From positions 401,132 through 465,131 of the forward strand of contig JAIEOV010000016.1 of NCBI GenBank assembly GCA_019750135.1: a stretch of 64,000 nt of DNA, in the 5' to 3' direction. The translations under genes and the position numbers were made by a program. The notes beneath the pieces were generated by a model. That model ran no database searches. It was not told where the DNA came from and saw only the letters and a list, made by a program, of their open reading frames with translations. The DNA is from Reyranella sp. (GTDB taxonomy: Bacteria > Pseudomonadota > Alphaproteobacteria > Reyranellales > Reyranellaceae). How positions within the stretch are numbered: position 1 is the first letter of the stretch; every line of letters starts with the position of its first letter. Below, in pieces: positions 27,113 to 35,963 of this stretch.

Positions 27113-28492
27113 ATGACCGACACAGCGATCAGGCCGGCCACTCCGGCGGTCGCGGCCCGCACCCGCCTTCTGCTCGAAGGGCCGATCGTGCCGACGATGC
27201 TGCGCATCGCGACGCCGAACCTCGCGGTGAACGTGATCCTGATCGCGGTGACGGCGAGCGTCGATGCCCACTTCGTCGGCTACCTCGGGCTCGACGCGCT
27301 GGCCGGCCTCGCGCTGGTGTTTCCGTTCCTGATGCTGATGCAGCAGATGGCCAACATGGCGATGGGCGGCGCCATCGCCGCCTCGGTCGCCCGGACCCTG
27401 GGCGCGGGCCGCATCGAGGAAGCACGTGCTCTTGCCTGCCATGCCCCGGTGATCGCCACGGGTGCCGCCGCCCTGTTCAGCGCGGCGTTCCTGCTGGGCG
27501 GGCCCGCGCTCTATCGCCTGCTGGGGGAGCGCGGCCCCGTGCTGGCGGCGGCGCTGGAATATTCCGACGTGATCTTCGCGGGGGCGATCGCCTACTGGCT
27601 GCTGGGTGCGCTGACCAGCATCGTGCGCGGCACGGGCCACGCGGCGATTCTGGCCTGGGTCTATATCGCGGCCGAGGTGCTCCATATCGCCCTGGTGCCG
27701 CTGCTGGTCTTCGGCTGGGGACCCGTCCCGGCCCTCGGCATCACCGGCGCGGGCCTCGCCACGGTGATGTCCTTCCTCGCCTCGGCGACGGCGCTCGCGA
27801 TCTACCTGGCCTCGGGCCGCACGGCGATCATGCTCTCCTTCGCCAAGATGCGCTTCGAGCGCCGGCTGTTCGGCGAGATCCTCAAGGTCGGCGCGCCGAT
27901 GTCGCTTGCCCCGGTGCTGAACAATGCAGCGCTTGCCGCGCTGACGACATACGCGGGCGTGCTGGGCGCCACGTCGCTCGCCGCCTTCGGCGCCGCCGTG
28001 CGGCTGGAGTACCTGCTCTATCCGCTGAACTTCAGCATGGGCGCCGCCGTGCTTGCCATGATGGGCAGCAATATCGGCGCCAGGCAGTTTGGGCGCGCTG
28101 CGCGCATCGCCTGGATCGGCTTGGCCTTGTCGGCCGCAGCGATGGCCTGCGTGAGCCTGCTCGCCCTTGCCGGGCCCGGCCTCTGGATGGGCCTGTTCAG
28201 CCGCGATCCGCAGATACTCGCCGACGGCGCGCTCTATCTCGCCATCGTCGGCCTCGCCTACCCGTTCGTCGCCGGCACTCTGCTCAATTCGGCCTTCCAG
28301 TCGACGCGCCAGCCGCAATGGCCGCTCGCCGCCATGGCCGGCCGTCTCGCGGTCGTGGTGCTGGGCGGCTGGATCGCCGTCGAGATCCTGCAGACCGGCC
28401 TCGCCGGGATCGCCGCCGTCACCGCGCTCGGCTTGGTGACCATGGGCACCGTGCTGATCGGGGCCTTCCGCTTTTTCGCCAAGCTGGGGTGA
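27113..28492 (+). CDS. MATE family efflux transporter
   Basis: 459 residues with about twelve membrane spans in two related halves. The first half starts VPTMLRIATPNLAVNVILIA and carries GLDALAGLALVFPFLMLMQQ; the second starts EILKVGAPMSLAPVLNNAAL with NFSMGAAVLAMMGSNIGA. This is the MATE layout, driven by Na+ or H+. Seven bases after the ChrB-C-like gene and in the same operon, so it may expel oxidised or conjugated products; the substrate is unknown. Confidence 0.9.
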   Translation: MTDTAIRPATPAVAARTRLLLEGPIVPTMLRIATPNLAVNVILIAVTASVDAHFVGYLGLDALAGLALVFPFLMLMQQMANMAMGGAIAASVARTLGAGRIEEARALACHAPVIATGAAALFSAAFLLGGPALYRLLGERGPVLAAALEYSDVIFAGAIAYWLLGALTSIVRGTGHAAILAWVYIAAEVLHIALVPLLVFGWGPVPALGITGAGLATVMSFLASATALAIYLASGRTAIMLSFAKMRFERRLFGEILKVGAPMSLAPVLNNAALAALTTYAGVLGATSLAAFGAAVRLEYLLYPLNFSMGAAVLAMMGSNIGARQFGRAARIAWIGLALSAAAMACVSLLALAGPGLWMGLFSRDPQILADGALYLAIVGLAYPFVAGTLLNSAFQSTRQPQWPLAAMAGRLAVVVLGGWIAVEILQTGLAGIAAVTALGLVTMGTVLIGAFRFFAKLG

Positions 28493-28497
28493 ACGCC

Positions 28498-29421
28498 ATG
28501 CCTCTACAGCTCGCCGGACACGTCGAATTGCCCGCGCACAAGGGCAGCGGCGGCTTCGACCATGCCGCCGTCCACGCCGCCACCGGCCATGTCTACGTCG
28601 CCCACACGGCCAACAGCGCCATCGACGTGTTCGATCCTGCGGCGCGCAAGCACCTCCATTCGATCCCCGGCCTCGCCGCCGTGGCAGGCGCCTTGGTGAG
28701 CGACGAGAGCCAGCTTGTCTTCACCTCCAACCGCGGCGAGAACACGATCGGCGTCTTCGCACCCGGAGCCGGTCCGGACGGGACCAAGATCGCCGTCGGC
28801 GAGCGCCCCAACGGTCTCGCTTACGATGCCCGACGGCGCCTGGTGCTTGCGGCCAATGTCGGCGATCCGGCGATGCCGCACTCCTACACGCTCTCCATGG
28901 TCGACCTCGACGCGCGCGCCTTGCGCTCGTCGATCGAGGTGCCGGGCCGCACCCGCTGGACGGTGTTCGATGCCGACGCCCACGTCTTCTACGTCAACAT
29001 CATGCAGCCCTCGCAGATCGTCGTCGTCGACGCCCGCCGGCCCGACCGGGTCGAACGGACCATGCCGATCCCGGCCGACGGCGCCCACGGCCTCGATTTC
29101 GATCCGGCGGCGCGCCGCCTGTTCTGCGCCTGCGACGCGGGCGTTCTGGTCACGCTCGATGCCGGTACGGGCAAAGTGCTCGACCAAGGCAAGCTCTCCG
29201 GCGTGCCGGACGTCGTCTGGTTCAATCCCAAGCGTCGCCAGCTCTATGTCGCGGTCGGCGATCCCGGCGTGGTCGACGTGTTCGACACTACCACGATGAA
29301 GAGCCTTGGCAGCGTCGCCACCGAGAAAGGCGCGCACACCACGGCCTTCCCGCCAGCGGGCGATACGGTCATCGCCTTCCTGCCGCAAACCCATCGTGCG
29401 GCGATCTACAAAGTCCTGTGA
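28498..29421 (+). CDS. YncE-like beta-propeller protein
   Basis: 307 residues from ATG 28498, no obvious signal peptide. Repeating blades are visible: VHAATGHVYVAHTANSAIDV, VSDESQLVFTSNRGENTIGV, GLAYDARRRLVLAANVGDP, VWFNPKRRQLYVAVGDPG and so on, about seven in all. YVTN/YncE propellers bind proteins, DNA or cofactors and have no common enzymatic role. Five bases after the MATE gene. Confidence 0.85.
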   Translation: MPLQLAGHVELPAHKGSGGFDHAAVHAATGHVYVAHTANSAIDVFDPAARKHLHSIPGLAAVAGALVSDESQLVFTSNRGENTIGVFAPGAGPDGTKIAVGERPNGLAYDARRRLVLAANVGDPAMPHSYTLSMVDLDARALRSSIEVPGRTRWTVFDADAHVFYVNIMQPSQIVVVDARRPDRVERTMPIPADGAHGLDFDPAARRLFCACDAGVLVTLDAGTGKVLDQGKLSGVPDVVWFNPKRRQLYVAVGDPGVVDVFDTTTMKSLGSVATEKGAHTTAFPPAGDTVIAFLPQTHRAAIYKVL

Positions 29422-29429
29422 GGCCCCCA

Positions 29430-30128
29430 ATGAGCGACGTCATCGTCTACGGGTTTCCGGTAAGCACCTACGTCAACGTCGTCCGGCTCGTGCTTGCGCA
29501 CAAAGGCGTGCCGTTCGAATTCCATGATCTCGAGCCCGAGATGGGCGGCACGACCCATCTCGCGCTCCATCCATTCGGCCGCGTGCCTATTCTCGAGCAC
29601 GACGGCTTCAGGATCTACGAGACTTCGGCGATCGCGGCCTATGTCGACGAGGCCTTCACAGGCCCTGCCCTGCAGCCCGCCAATGCCCGGGAGCGGGCGC
29701 GCATGAACCAATGGGTCAGCGCGCTCAACGGATACTACTATCCCAACATCGCCTTCCATCTAGGGCATGAGCGGCTGATCTATCCCGCGCTCCGAATCGC
29801 GCCTGACGAAAAGGTCGTGTCGGTGGCGCTTCCCAGGATCGCAACAGCGCTCGACGTGATGGAACGTGAGCTGGCGCATGGCCGCGAATTCCTGGTCACC
29901 GATGCGCCCACCCTGGCCGACTTTTTCATGCTGCCGACCATGACCACGCTCAGCCTGACCGGCGAAGGGCACGGCATGCTGGCCGCCACGCCGCGCATCG
30001 CGGCGTGGCAGGCGCGCATGGAAGCGCTGCCCAGCGTGATCGAGGTCAGGTCGATGGTGGCGCCGCATATCGGCAAGCCGGTCGAGCATGCCCGCGCCTG
30101 GGTCACCTCGCACCGGCCGCGGTACTGA
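29430..30128 (+). CDS. Glutathione S-transferase family protein
   Basis: 232 residues from ATG 29430. The thioredoxin-like domain has VYGFPVSTYVNVVRLVLAHK at the start, the cis-Pro motif FGRVPILEHDGF, and ETSAIAAYVDEAF, which should bind the glutathione glutamyl group. The helical C-domain includes APTLADFFMLPTM with the N-capping Asp. Predicted to conjugate or reduce electrophiles in the cytosol. Eight bases after the propeller gene; fits a detoxification operon. Confidence 0.9.
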   Translation: MSDVIVYGFPVSTYVNVVRLVLAHKGVPFEFHDLEPEMGGTTHLALHPFGRVPILEHDGFRIYETSAIAAYVDEAFTGPALQPANARERARMNQWVSALNGYYYPNIAFHLGHERLIYPALRIAPDEKVVSVALPRIATALDVMERELAHGREFLVTDAPTLADFFMLPTMTTLSLTGEGHGMLAATPRIAAWQARMEALPSVIEVRSMVAPHIGKPVEHARAWVTSHRPRY

Positions 30129-30129
30129 C

Positions 30130-31122
30130 ATGCCAGCCAACGAAGGCCTGCTGATCCTGTCACGCGCCGACGTTGCGCGGCTGATGGACTATGCCGGCTA
30201 CGTCGATGCAGTCGAGGCGGCGTTCCTCGCCGCCATGGACGGCCAAGCCGTCGCCCCGCCTGCTGCCGCGATCCATCTGCCGGAGGGGTCGTTCCACGCC
30301 AAGGGCGCTGCACTGCTGGGCGATGCCGGGACGGTCGCGATCAAGCTCAACGGCAACTTTCCCGGCAATCCCATCAGCAACGGCCTGCCGACGGTGCAGG
30401 GCGTCATCTACCTGGCGGATGCCCGCAACGGCCGGCCCCTGGCGGTGATGGATTCCATTGAGGTCACGATCAATCGCACCGGCGCCGCCACGACCTTGGC
30501 GGCGCGTCACCTGGCGCGCCCCGAGGCAAAGGTGGCGACCATCTGCGGCGCCGGCGTGCAGGGCCGCATTCAGGCGCGCGCCATCGCGGCGGCGCTCGCG
30601 CTCCAGCGCCTGAGCATCTGGGATATCCGCCCCGACGCTGCCGTGAGATTGGCCCACCAGCTCAGCCGCGAATTGCAGATCGACGTCCATGCGAGCGAGA
30701 AGCTCGCGACGACGCTGGAGAGCGACGTCATCGTCACCTGCACGTCGGCGCGGCAGGCATTCCTGACGCCCGAGCTGGTGCGGCCGGGCACCTTCATCGC
30801 AGCCGTCGGCGCCGACAACTCGGACAAGCAGGAGATCGATCCCAGCCTCTACGCGGCAAGCCTCGTGGTCGTTGATTCCCTCGAGCAAGCGGCCGAGATT
30901 GGCGACCTGCACCATGCGCTCGTTGCCGGGGCGGTCTCGCTCGGCCACGTGCACGCCACGCTGGGCGAAGTCCTGACGGGCCGCCGGGCGGGCCGAGGCA
31001 GCGCCGAGGCCATCACGCTCTTCGACAGCACCGGCATGGGCTTGCAGGACGTCGCCGCTGCCGCCGAGATCTACCGGCGCGCCTGCGCAGCCGACGTCGG
31101 CACACGATTGGTCGTCAACTGA
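30130..31122 (+). CDS. Ornithine cyclodeaminase / mu-crystallin family protein
   Basis: 330 residues from ATG 30130, directly after the GST stop. The NAD-binding loop is VATICGAGVQGRIQARAI, preceded by AVMDSIEVTINRTGAATTLAA. The family end SDVIVTCTSARQAFLTPELV and GTFIAAVGADNSDKQEIDP are present. Members include ornithine cyclodeaminase, alanine dehydrogenase and ketimine reductases, so the substrate is uncertain. Same operon as the GST. Confidence 0.9.
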   Translation: MPANEGLLILSRADVARLMDYAGYVDAVEAAFLAAMDGQAVAPPAAAIHLPEGSFHAKGAALLGDAGTVAIKLNGNFPGNPISNGLPTVQGVIYLADARNGRPLAVMDSIEVTINRTGAATTLAARHLARPEAKVATICGAGVQGRIQARAIAAALALQRLSIWDIRPDAAVRLAHQLSRELQIDVHASEKLATTLESDVIVTCTSARQAFLTPELVRPGTFIAAVGADNSDKQEIDPSLYAASLVVVDSLEQAAEIGDLHHALVAGAVSLGHVHATLGEVLTGRRAGRGSAEAITLFDSTGMGLQDVAAAAEIYRRACAADVGTRLVVN

Positions 31123-31133
31123 AGGAGGCAGTC

Positions 31134-31778
31134 ATGGCCCGCCACCCTCACAGACACGCCGTCCTCGCCATGAGCTTGGCCGCACTGATGATGTGCGCGG
31201 CCGCGGCGCACGCCGAGACCATCACCTTCGACGCCAGCCGCGCAGGCGGACCGCCCGCCGGCTGGACCTGCGGCAGCACAGGCGGCGGGACGCCGAAATG
31301 GACGATCGCGCCCGATGCCGAGGCCGCGAGCGGCCGTTACGTCCTGAAGCAGGCGGGCAAGGCGCCGTTTCCGTGGTGCGTCAAGCAGGGCACGGCGCTG
31401 GCCGACGGCATCGTCGAGGTGAAGTTCAAGCCGCTCGGCGGGCGCGAGGACCAGGCCGGCGGCGTCGTGTGGCGCTGGAAGGACGGCGACACCTACTACG
31501 TCGCCCGCGGCAATGCGCTCGAGAACAACGTCTCGCTCTACTATACCGAGCGCGGCAATCGGCACACGATCAAGTATGTCGACGCGCCGGTCGCGCCCAA
31601 TGCCTGGCACACGCTGCGCGTGGAGTTCTCCGACACGCGGATCCGCGTGTCGCTCGACGGCAAGAGCTACATCGAGCTCAGCGACAGCCATATCGCCGGC
31701 CCCGGCGCGGTCGGCGTCTGGACCAAGGCCGACAGCGTCACGGTGTTCGACGACTTCACCTATGAGGCCAAGCCCTGA
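31134..31778 (+). CDS. Exported LamG / DUF1080-like protein
   Basis: 214 residues with a signal peptide ending AAAAHAE and a GAAGGAGG site. The mature part is a beta-sandwich of the concanavalin-like type: VEVKFKPLGGREDQAGGVVWRWKDG, then NAWHTLRVEFSDTRIRVSLDG and GVWTKADSVTVFDDFTYE. These stretches are typical of DUF1080 and LamG sugar-binding proteins. No catalytic residues stand out. Last gene of the rightward chr-linked operon (11 bases after the cyclodeaminase). Confidence 0.8.
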   Translation: MARHPHRHAVLAMSLAALMMCAAAAHAETITFDASRAGGPPAGWTCGSTGGGTPKWTIAPDAEAASGRYVLKQAGKAPFPWCVKQGTALADGIVEVKFKPLGGREDQAGGVVWRWKDGDTYYVARGNALENNVSLYYTERGNRHTIKYVDAPVAPNAWHTLRVEFSDTRIRVSLDGKSYIELSDSHIAGPGAVGVWTKADSVTVFDDFTYEAKP

Positions 31779-31866
31779 GGTTGCTCCTTCGACGCCTTTG
31801 ACATACTAATTGCATTGCAAACGCGGACAACTCGCGGGTAGGTTGGCAGTGCAATTTGGGGGAGCC

Positions 31867-32490
31867 ATGAAGCTGGGCCGTGTTCTTTTTCTCGCGATCC
31901 TGTGCGCGGCGGCGGCAATCGCCTGCAGCAGCGGCCCGCCGACGGTGAATTCAACGGTCTCCCTGAAGCGCGCCTATTGGGGCCTGCCGCAGGATGGGCT
32001 GGGCGCCGACGTCACCGGCCGCCTCACCTCCACCTGCCCCAACGGCTATCCGTGCGACGCCTTTGCCAACGCCGCCACCTACGGCGACCCGCGGGCCGAC
32101 ATGAACAAGCGGCTGACGCTGATCTGGACCTGCGAGCCGCAGCGCTTCGTGCTGTCGGAGGTCGTGATCTCCGGCCTCAAGGTCCGCATGGACTGCATCG
32201 CCGGCCCGCCGCTCGTGCCGCGCACGATCTCCATCATCGAAGCGACCTGGGGCTCGGCCGGCGCAAGCTCGACGGCCAACGTCACCCAGCAGGTGCGCGA
32301 CATCTGCGGCGAGGGGTCGATGCGCTGCCAGGTGCCGGCGATGGCCTACATCTTCGGCAACCAGGACCCCAATCCCAAGGTCCTGCGCGTCCGTTTCACC
32401 TGCAACGGCGAGACCACGCCCGGCCAGCAGTCGATGGAGAACGGCATCGCCGACCTGCGCTGCGAGCGCAACGCCGACCTGGGCTTCTAG
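31867..32490 (+). CDS. Putative lipoprotein with an internal duplication
   Basis: 207 residues from ATG 31867 (GGGGGAGCC upstream). The signal sequence ends AAAAIACSS, a possible lipobox. The mature protein holds two related units. Unit 1 is about AYWGLPQDGLGADVTGRL to YGDPRADMNKRLTLIWTC; unit 2 is about ATWGSAGASSTANVTQQVRD to FGNQDPNPKVLRVRFTC. Each ends with a Cys after a K-x-L strand. The plan (WG, DVT, GDP, K-x-L-x-V) recalls the small beta domain at the end of DnaJC11-like proteins (DUF3395), but that is only a resemblance. Confidence 0.75.
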   Translation: MKLGRVLFLAILCAAAAIACSSGPPTVNSTVSLKRAYWGLPQDGLGADVTGRLTSTCPNGYPCDAFANAATYGDPRADMNKRLTLIWTCEPQRFVLSEVVISGLKVRMDCIAGPPLVPRTISIIEATWGSAGASSTANVTQQVRDICGEGSMRCQVPAMAYIFGNQDPNPKVLRVRFTCNGETTPGQQSMENGIADLRCERNADLGF

Positions 32491-32491
32491 C

Positions 32492-32845
32492 CTACTGCAC
32501 CGCCGGCGCGCCGGGCGGCAGCGGCGAACGGCGGCATTCGCCGTTCATGAGGCCGCCGGTGACCGGCGAAACCGCCAGGGCGCCGTCGTTCCTGTTGTAG
32601 GTGATGTTGAACTGCGGGAAGCGCGTGCGCATCGACTGGAAGTTGATGCTGGTGCTCGTACCCTCGACCAGGCTTCCGCCGTCCAACAGCGCGGCCGTGC
32701 CGCGCATGTCGTCGAACACGATGTGAAAGTTCTGTTCCTTGCCGCCGGCGTTGAACTTGCAGGCAAGCCAACGCGGCTCGGCCAACGCCGGCTGCGAGAG
32801 CAGCACCAGCAGGGTGACCGTCGCCAGGACCTCCGCCAGCCGCAT
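32492..32845 (-). CDS. Hypothetical exported protein
   Basis: 117 residues with a signal peptide (VLATVTLLVLLSQPALAEP). The mature part, starting RWLACKFNAGGKEQNFHIVF, looks all-beta and ends with GGLMNGECRRSPLPPG; the two Cys could pair. No family recognised. It begins five bases after the SDR gene stops and is probably read with it. Convergent with the lipoprotein gene. Confidence 0.75.
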   Translation of the reverse strand: MRLAEVLATVTLLVLLSQPALAEPRWLACKFNAGGKEQNFHIVFDDMRGTAALLDGGSLVEGTSTSINFQSMRTRFPQFNITYNRNDGALAVSPVTGGLMNGECRRSPLPPGAPAVQ

Positions 32846-32850
32846 GGCCC

Positions 32851-33612
32851 TTACCTCGGCGCCATGCGGATGGCGCCATCCAGGCGGATGGTCTCGCCGT
32901 TCAGCATGTGGTTCTCGACGATGCTCATGGCGAGCTGGGCGTATTCCTTGGGATCGCCCAGCCGCGGCGGGAACGGCACCTGGGCGCCCAGGCTCTTCTG
33001 CGCTTCGGCCGACAGGCCCATCATCATCGGCGTCAGGAACAGGCCGGGCGCGATGGTGCAGACGCGGATGCCCATGCTCGACAGGTCGCGTGCGATCGGC
33101 AGGGTCATGCCGACGACGCCGCCCTTGGAGGCCGAGTAGGCGGCCTGGCCGATCTGGCCGTCGAACGCCGCCACCGAGGCGGTGTTGATGATGACGCCGC
33201 GCTCACCGTCGTCCATCGGCTCGGCCTGGCTCATCGCCCACGAGGCGAGCCGGATGACGTTGAAGGTGCCGATCAGGTTGACCTGGATCACCTGGGCGAA
33301 CATCTGGAGGTCGTGCGGACCGGACTTGGAGATGGTCCGGGCAGCGCGGCCGATGCCGGCGCAGTTCACCACGACGCGCGGGGCGCCCAGCGTCTCGACC
33401 ACGGTCTTGACCGAGGCCTCGGTGTTGGCCGCGTCGGCGACGTTGGTCTTCACGTAAAGGCCGCCGATCTCCTTGGCCTTGGCGGCGCCGAGCTCATCCT
33501 GCAGGTCGAAGATCGCGACCTTGGCGCCCGCGGCGGCCAGTGCCGAGGCGGTGGCCCCGCCCAATCCCGATGCGCCGCCGGTGACGATGGCAGCCTGCCC
33601 CTTGACGTTCAT
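32851..33612 (-). CDS. SDR oxidoreductase, 3-hydroxyacyl-CoA dehydrogenase type 2-like
   Basis: 253 residues. NAD-binding [20 protein letters not shown]; the NCAGIG motif ([11 protein letters not shown]); catalytic Ser in NTASVAAF and Tyr/Lys in [11 protein letters not shown]. The spacing and the ending [14 protein letters not shown] match the HSD17B10-like bacterial group acting on short-chain 3-hydroxyacyl-CoA or related alcohols. A GGAGGGAT site precedes the ATG. Forms a two-gene unit with the exported protein at 32492. Confidence 0.9.
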   Translation of the reverse strand: MNVKGQAAIVTGGASGLGGATASALAAAGAKVAIFDLQDELGAAKAKEIGGLYVKTNVADAANTEASVKTVVETLGAPRVVVNCAGIGRAARTISKSGPHDLQMFAQVIQVNLIGTFNVIRLASWAMSQAEPMDDGERGVIINTASVAAFDGQIGQAAYSASKGGVVGMTLPIARDLSSMGIRVCTIAPGLFLTPMMMGLSAEAQKSLGAQVPFPPRLGDPKEYAQLAMSIVENHMLNGETIRLDGAIRMAPR

Positions 33613-33694
33613 TCAAATCCCTCCGTGTCCGGGCGATTTATTAAGCGGCCCGCGCCCCCTTGCCAAGACGGCCGACGCTGCCAACTTTCACGGC

Positions 33695-34051
33695 ATGAGC
33701 ACGACCGACCACGTGGCGGCCGACGAAGCGCGCGTCCGCCGCGGTTTCTGGCAAAAAGCCCGCTCCACCCTGGGCAAGGTCCCCTTCACCGAGGACGCCG
33801 TGGCGGCCTTCCACTGCGCCGCCGATTCGGCGACCCCATTGCCCATCCGCGCCACCCTGTTCGGGGCGCTGGCCTATTTCGTCCTGCCGTTCGACGCCAT
33901 TCCCGACATTCTGTTGGGCTTGGGCTACACCGATGACGCCGCCATCATGGTCGCGGCCTTCACCGCCGCCCGGATGCACATCACCGAGGCGCATCGCGCC
34001 AAGGCGCGCGCCTGGCTGTTCAAGGCCGGGGCTTCTCCTGTCGCCGACTGA
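33695..34051 (+). CDS. YkvA-like DUF1232 membrane protein
   Basis: 118 residues from ATG 33695. The DUF1232 core is PIRATLFGALAYFVLPFDAI followed by PDILLGLGYTDDAAIMVAA, a short hydrophobic hairpin. The N-terminus is basic, the C-terminus (HRAKARAWLFKAG) amphipathic. The family is widespread in bacteria with unknown function. Thirty bases upstream of a CDF exporter on the same strand. Confidence 0.88.
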   Translation: MSTTDHVAADEARVRRGFWQKARSTLGKVPFTEDAVAAFHCAADSATPLPIRATLFGALAYFVLPFDAIPDILLGLGYTDDAAIMVAAFTAARMHITEAHRAKARAWLFKAGASPVAD

Positions 34052-34081
34052 CGGCGGCGACCCTGTCGCCTGGGGCACGCC

Positions 34082-34999
34082 ATGGCCCAGGTGAGACAGT
34101 CCGTGCACGTGTCGCTTCGAATCGCGGCGGGCAGCCTCGCCGTCAGCGTCGCCGTGCTCGCGATCAAGTTTGGCGCCTATCTGCTGACCGGCAGCATCGC
34201 GCTCTATTCGGACGCCTTGGAAAGCGTCATCAATGTCCTCACGGCGACGGCTGCGATCGTGGCCATCCGCAGCGCGGCCCGTCCGCCCGATGCCGAGCAT
34301 CCCTACGGCCACGACAAGGCCGAGTACCTCTCGGCGATCCTGGTCGGCACCATGATCGTCGTCGCGAGCCTGGCCATCCTCTGGGAAGCCTACGGGGCGA
34401 TCAGGGCGCCCAAGCCGATCGACGCGCCATGGACCGGCGTCGCCGTGAACGCGGTCGCGACCGCCATCAACGCCGCATGGAGCGCCGTGCTGCTGCGGCA
34501 GGGCCGCAGGCACCGCTCTGCCGCGCTGGTGGCGGACGGCAAGCACCTGCTGGCCGATGTCGTCACCTCGCTCGGTGTCGCGATCGGCGTCGCGCTCGTG
34601 GTGCTGACGGGGATCGACGTTCTGGATCCGGCAATCGCCGTCCTGGTGGCGCTGCACGTGTTGTGGAGCGGCTGGACCGTCATTCGCGACAATGGGAGCG
34701 GACTGCTCGATGAAAGCGTTCCAGTCACGGAACTCGCGCGCATCCGCGAGGTCATCTCGCGCAATGCCGGGGACGCCATCGAGATCCACGACCTGCGCAC
34801 GCGTCATGCCGGCCGGACCATCTTCATCGACTTCCATCTGGTGGTCCCCGGCAGCATGAGCGTGGAGCAGTCGCACGAGATTTGCGACCGCCTGGAAGCC
34901 GCTCTCGAGAAGTCGTTCGAAGGCGCCGTCGTCATGATCCATGTCGAGCCGGAGCACGAGGCCAAGCGGGCGCCCAAGCAGGCGCAGGTGATCGTCTGA
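34082..34999 (+). CDS. CDF family cation efflux protein
   Basis: 305 residues, six helices. Transport-site motifs are ALYSDALESVINVLTA in helix 2 and ADGKHLLADVVTSLGVAI in helix 5 (HxxxD); HPYGHDKAEYLSAIL is the conserved loop after helix 2. The cytosolic C-terminal domain (IHDLRTRHAGRTIFIDFHLV, then MSVEQSHEICDRLE) is the usual metal-sensing dimerisation domain. Unlike DmeF at 17601 there is no His loop, suggesting a FieF/Zn-Fe-type exporter, but the metal is not certain. Confidence 0.9.
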   Translation: MAQVRQSVHVSLRIAAGSLAVSVAVLAIKFGAYLLTGSIALYSDALESVINVLTATAAIVAIRSAARPPDAEHPYGHDKAEYLSAILVGTMIVVASLAILWEAYGAIRAPKPIDAPWTGVAVNAVATAINAAWSAVLLRQGRRHRSAALVADGKHLLADVVTSLGVAIGVALVVLTGIDVLDPAIAVLVALHVLWSGWTVIRDNGSGLLDESVPVTELARIREVISRNAGDAIEIHDLRTRHAGRTIFIDFHLVVPGSMSVEQSHEICDRLEAALEKSFEGAVVMIHVEPEHEAKRAPKQAQVIV

Positions 35000-35002
35000 C
35001 CG

Positions 35003-35950
35003 TCAGGCAGGCGGCTTCTTGTCCGGCGGCTCGACCGGCTTCGCCATGACCGCGCGCCTGCGCTCGCGCGCGAGCTGGGCCTCGCGATGGGCGATGTAGA
35101 GGGCCGAGGCGATGACGACGGCGGCGCCGACATAGGTCCAGATCACCGGCATCTCTCCCCAGATCAGCCAGCCGACGAACACCGCGAAGGGCAGCCGCAG
35201 ATACTCGAAGGGCGCCACCGCCGACATCTCGCCGGCCTTGAAGGCCTGCACCCAGAAGTACTGGCCGATCGTGGCCGACAGCGCGATACCGACGGCCAGC
35301 ACCCAGCCCCAGAAATCGGGCCAACGCCACACCCAGATCGCGGGCGGCGCCAGCAGGATCGTCGAGAAGATCGCGAACTGGGTCAGGATCATCAACGGCG
35401 TCTCGGAATCCGACAGCCGCTTCACCAACAGGATTGACAGCGCCACCGTGGCGGCGTTGGCGAGCGCGACCAGGGCGCCGAGCTGCAGGCTGCCCTCGCC
35501 CGGCCGCACCATCACCAGCACGCCCACGAAGCCCACGATGGTGGCGCTCCAGCGCCGCCAGCGCACCTTCTCGCCGGCGATCAGCGCGGCGACCACGACC
35601 GAGAACAGCGGCTGGGAGAAGGCGATCGCGGTGGCGTCGGCCAGCGGCAGCATCGACACGGCATAGAAACCCAGCACCATCGAGGTGGTGCCCATGAAGG
35701 TGCGCCAGAAGTGGCCCTTGATGCGCTTGGACTCCCACGGCTTGACGCGGCCGGCGGCGATCATGGGCAGCAGCAGGATCACCGAGATCACGGCGCGGAA
35801 GAACGCCGTTTGGACGCTCTCGATCTCAGTCGACAGCAGGCGGATCATCGCGCTGGTCGAGGTGAAGATGAAGCCGCCGGCGACCAGCCACAGCGCGCCC
35901 TGCACGTTGGCCGGCAGGCGGCGCAGCCAGTCGTGCAGCTGTCGATGCAC
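35003..35950 (-). CDS. EamA/DMT family permease
   Basis: 315 residues from a GTG. Ten helices in two EamA repeats: the first begins ALWLVAGGFIFTSTSAMIRL, the second GALVALANAATVALSILLVK. Typical motifs are FFRAVISVILLLPM and EYLRLPFAVFVGWLIWGE. DMT permeases export amino acids, nucleosides or drugs; the substrate is unknown. The C-terminus is basic (ARERRRAVMAKPVEPPDKK). Fourteen bases downstream of the acyl-CoA ligase, possibly cotranscribed. Confidence 0.9.
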   Translation of the reverse strand: MHRQLHDWLRRLPANVQGALWLVAGGFIFTSTSAMIRLLSTEIESVQTAFFRAVISVILLLPMIAAGRVKPWESKRIKGHFWRTFMGTTSMVLGFYAVSMLPLADATAIAFSQPLFSVVVAALIAGEKVRWRRWSATIVGFVGVLVMVRPGEGSLQLGALVALANAATVALSILLVKRLSDSETPLMILTQFAIFSTILLAPPAIWVWRWPDFWGWVLAVGIALSATIGQYFWVQAFKAGEMSAVAPFEYLRLPFAVFVGWLIWGEMPVIWTYVGAAVVIASALYIAHREAQLARERRRAVMAKPVEPPDKKPPA

Positions 35951-35963
35951 CCGCCCCGGTCCC

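Noticed and set aside
31798..31820. TTGACA plus the palindrome TTGCATTGCAA as a promoter for the lipoprotein gene
   Set aside because: No acceptable -10 box lies 16-18 bases downstream; left unannotated.
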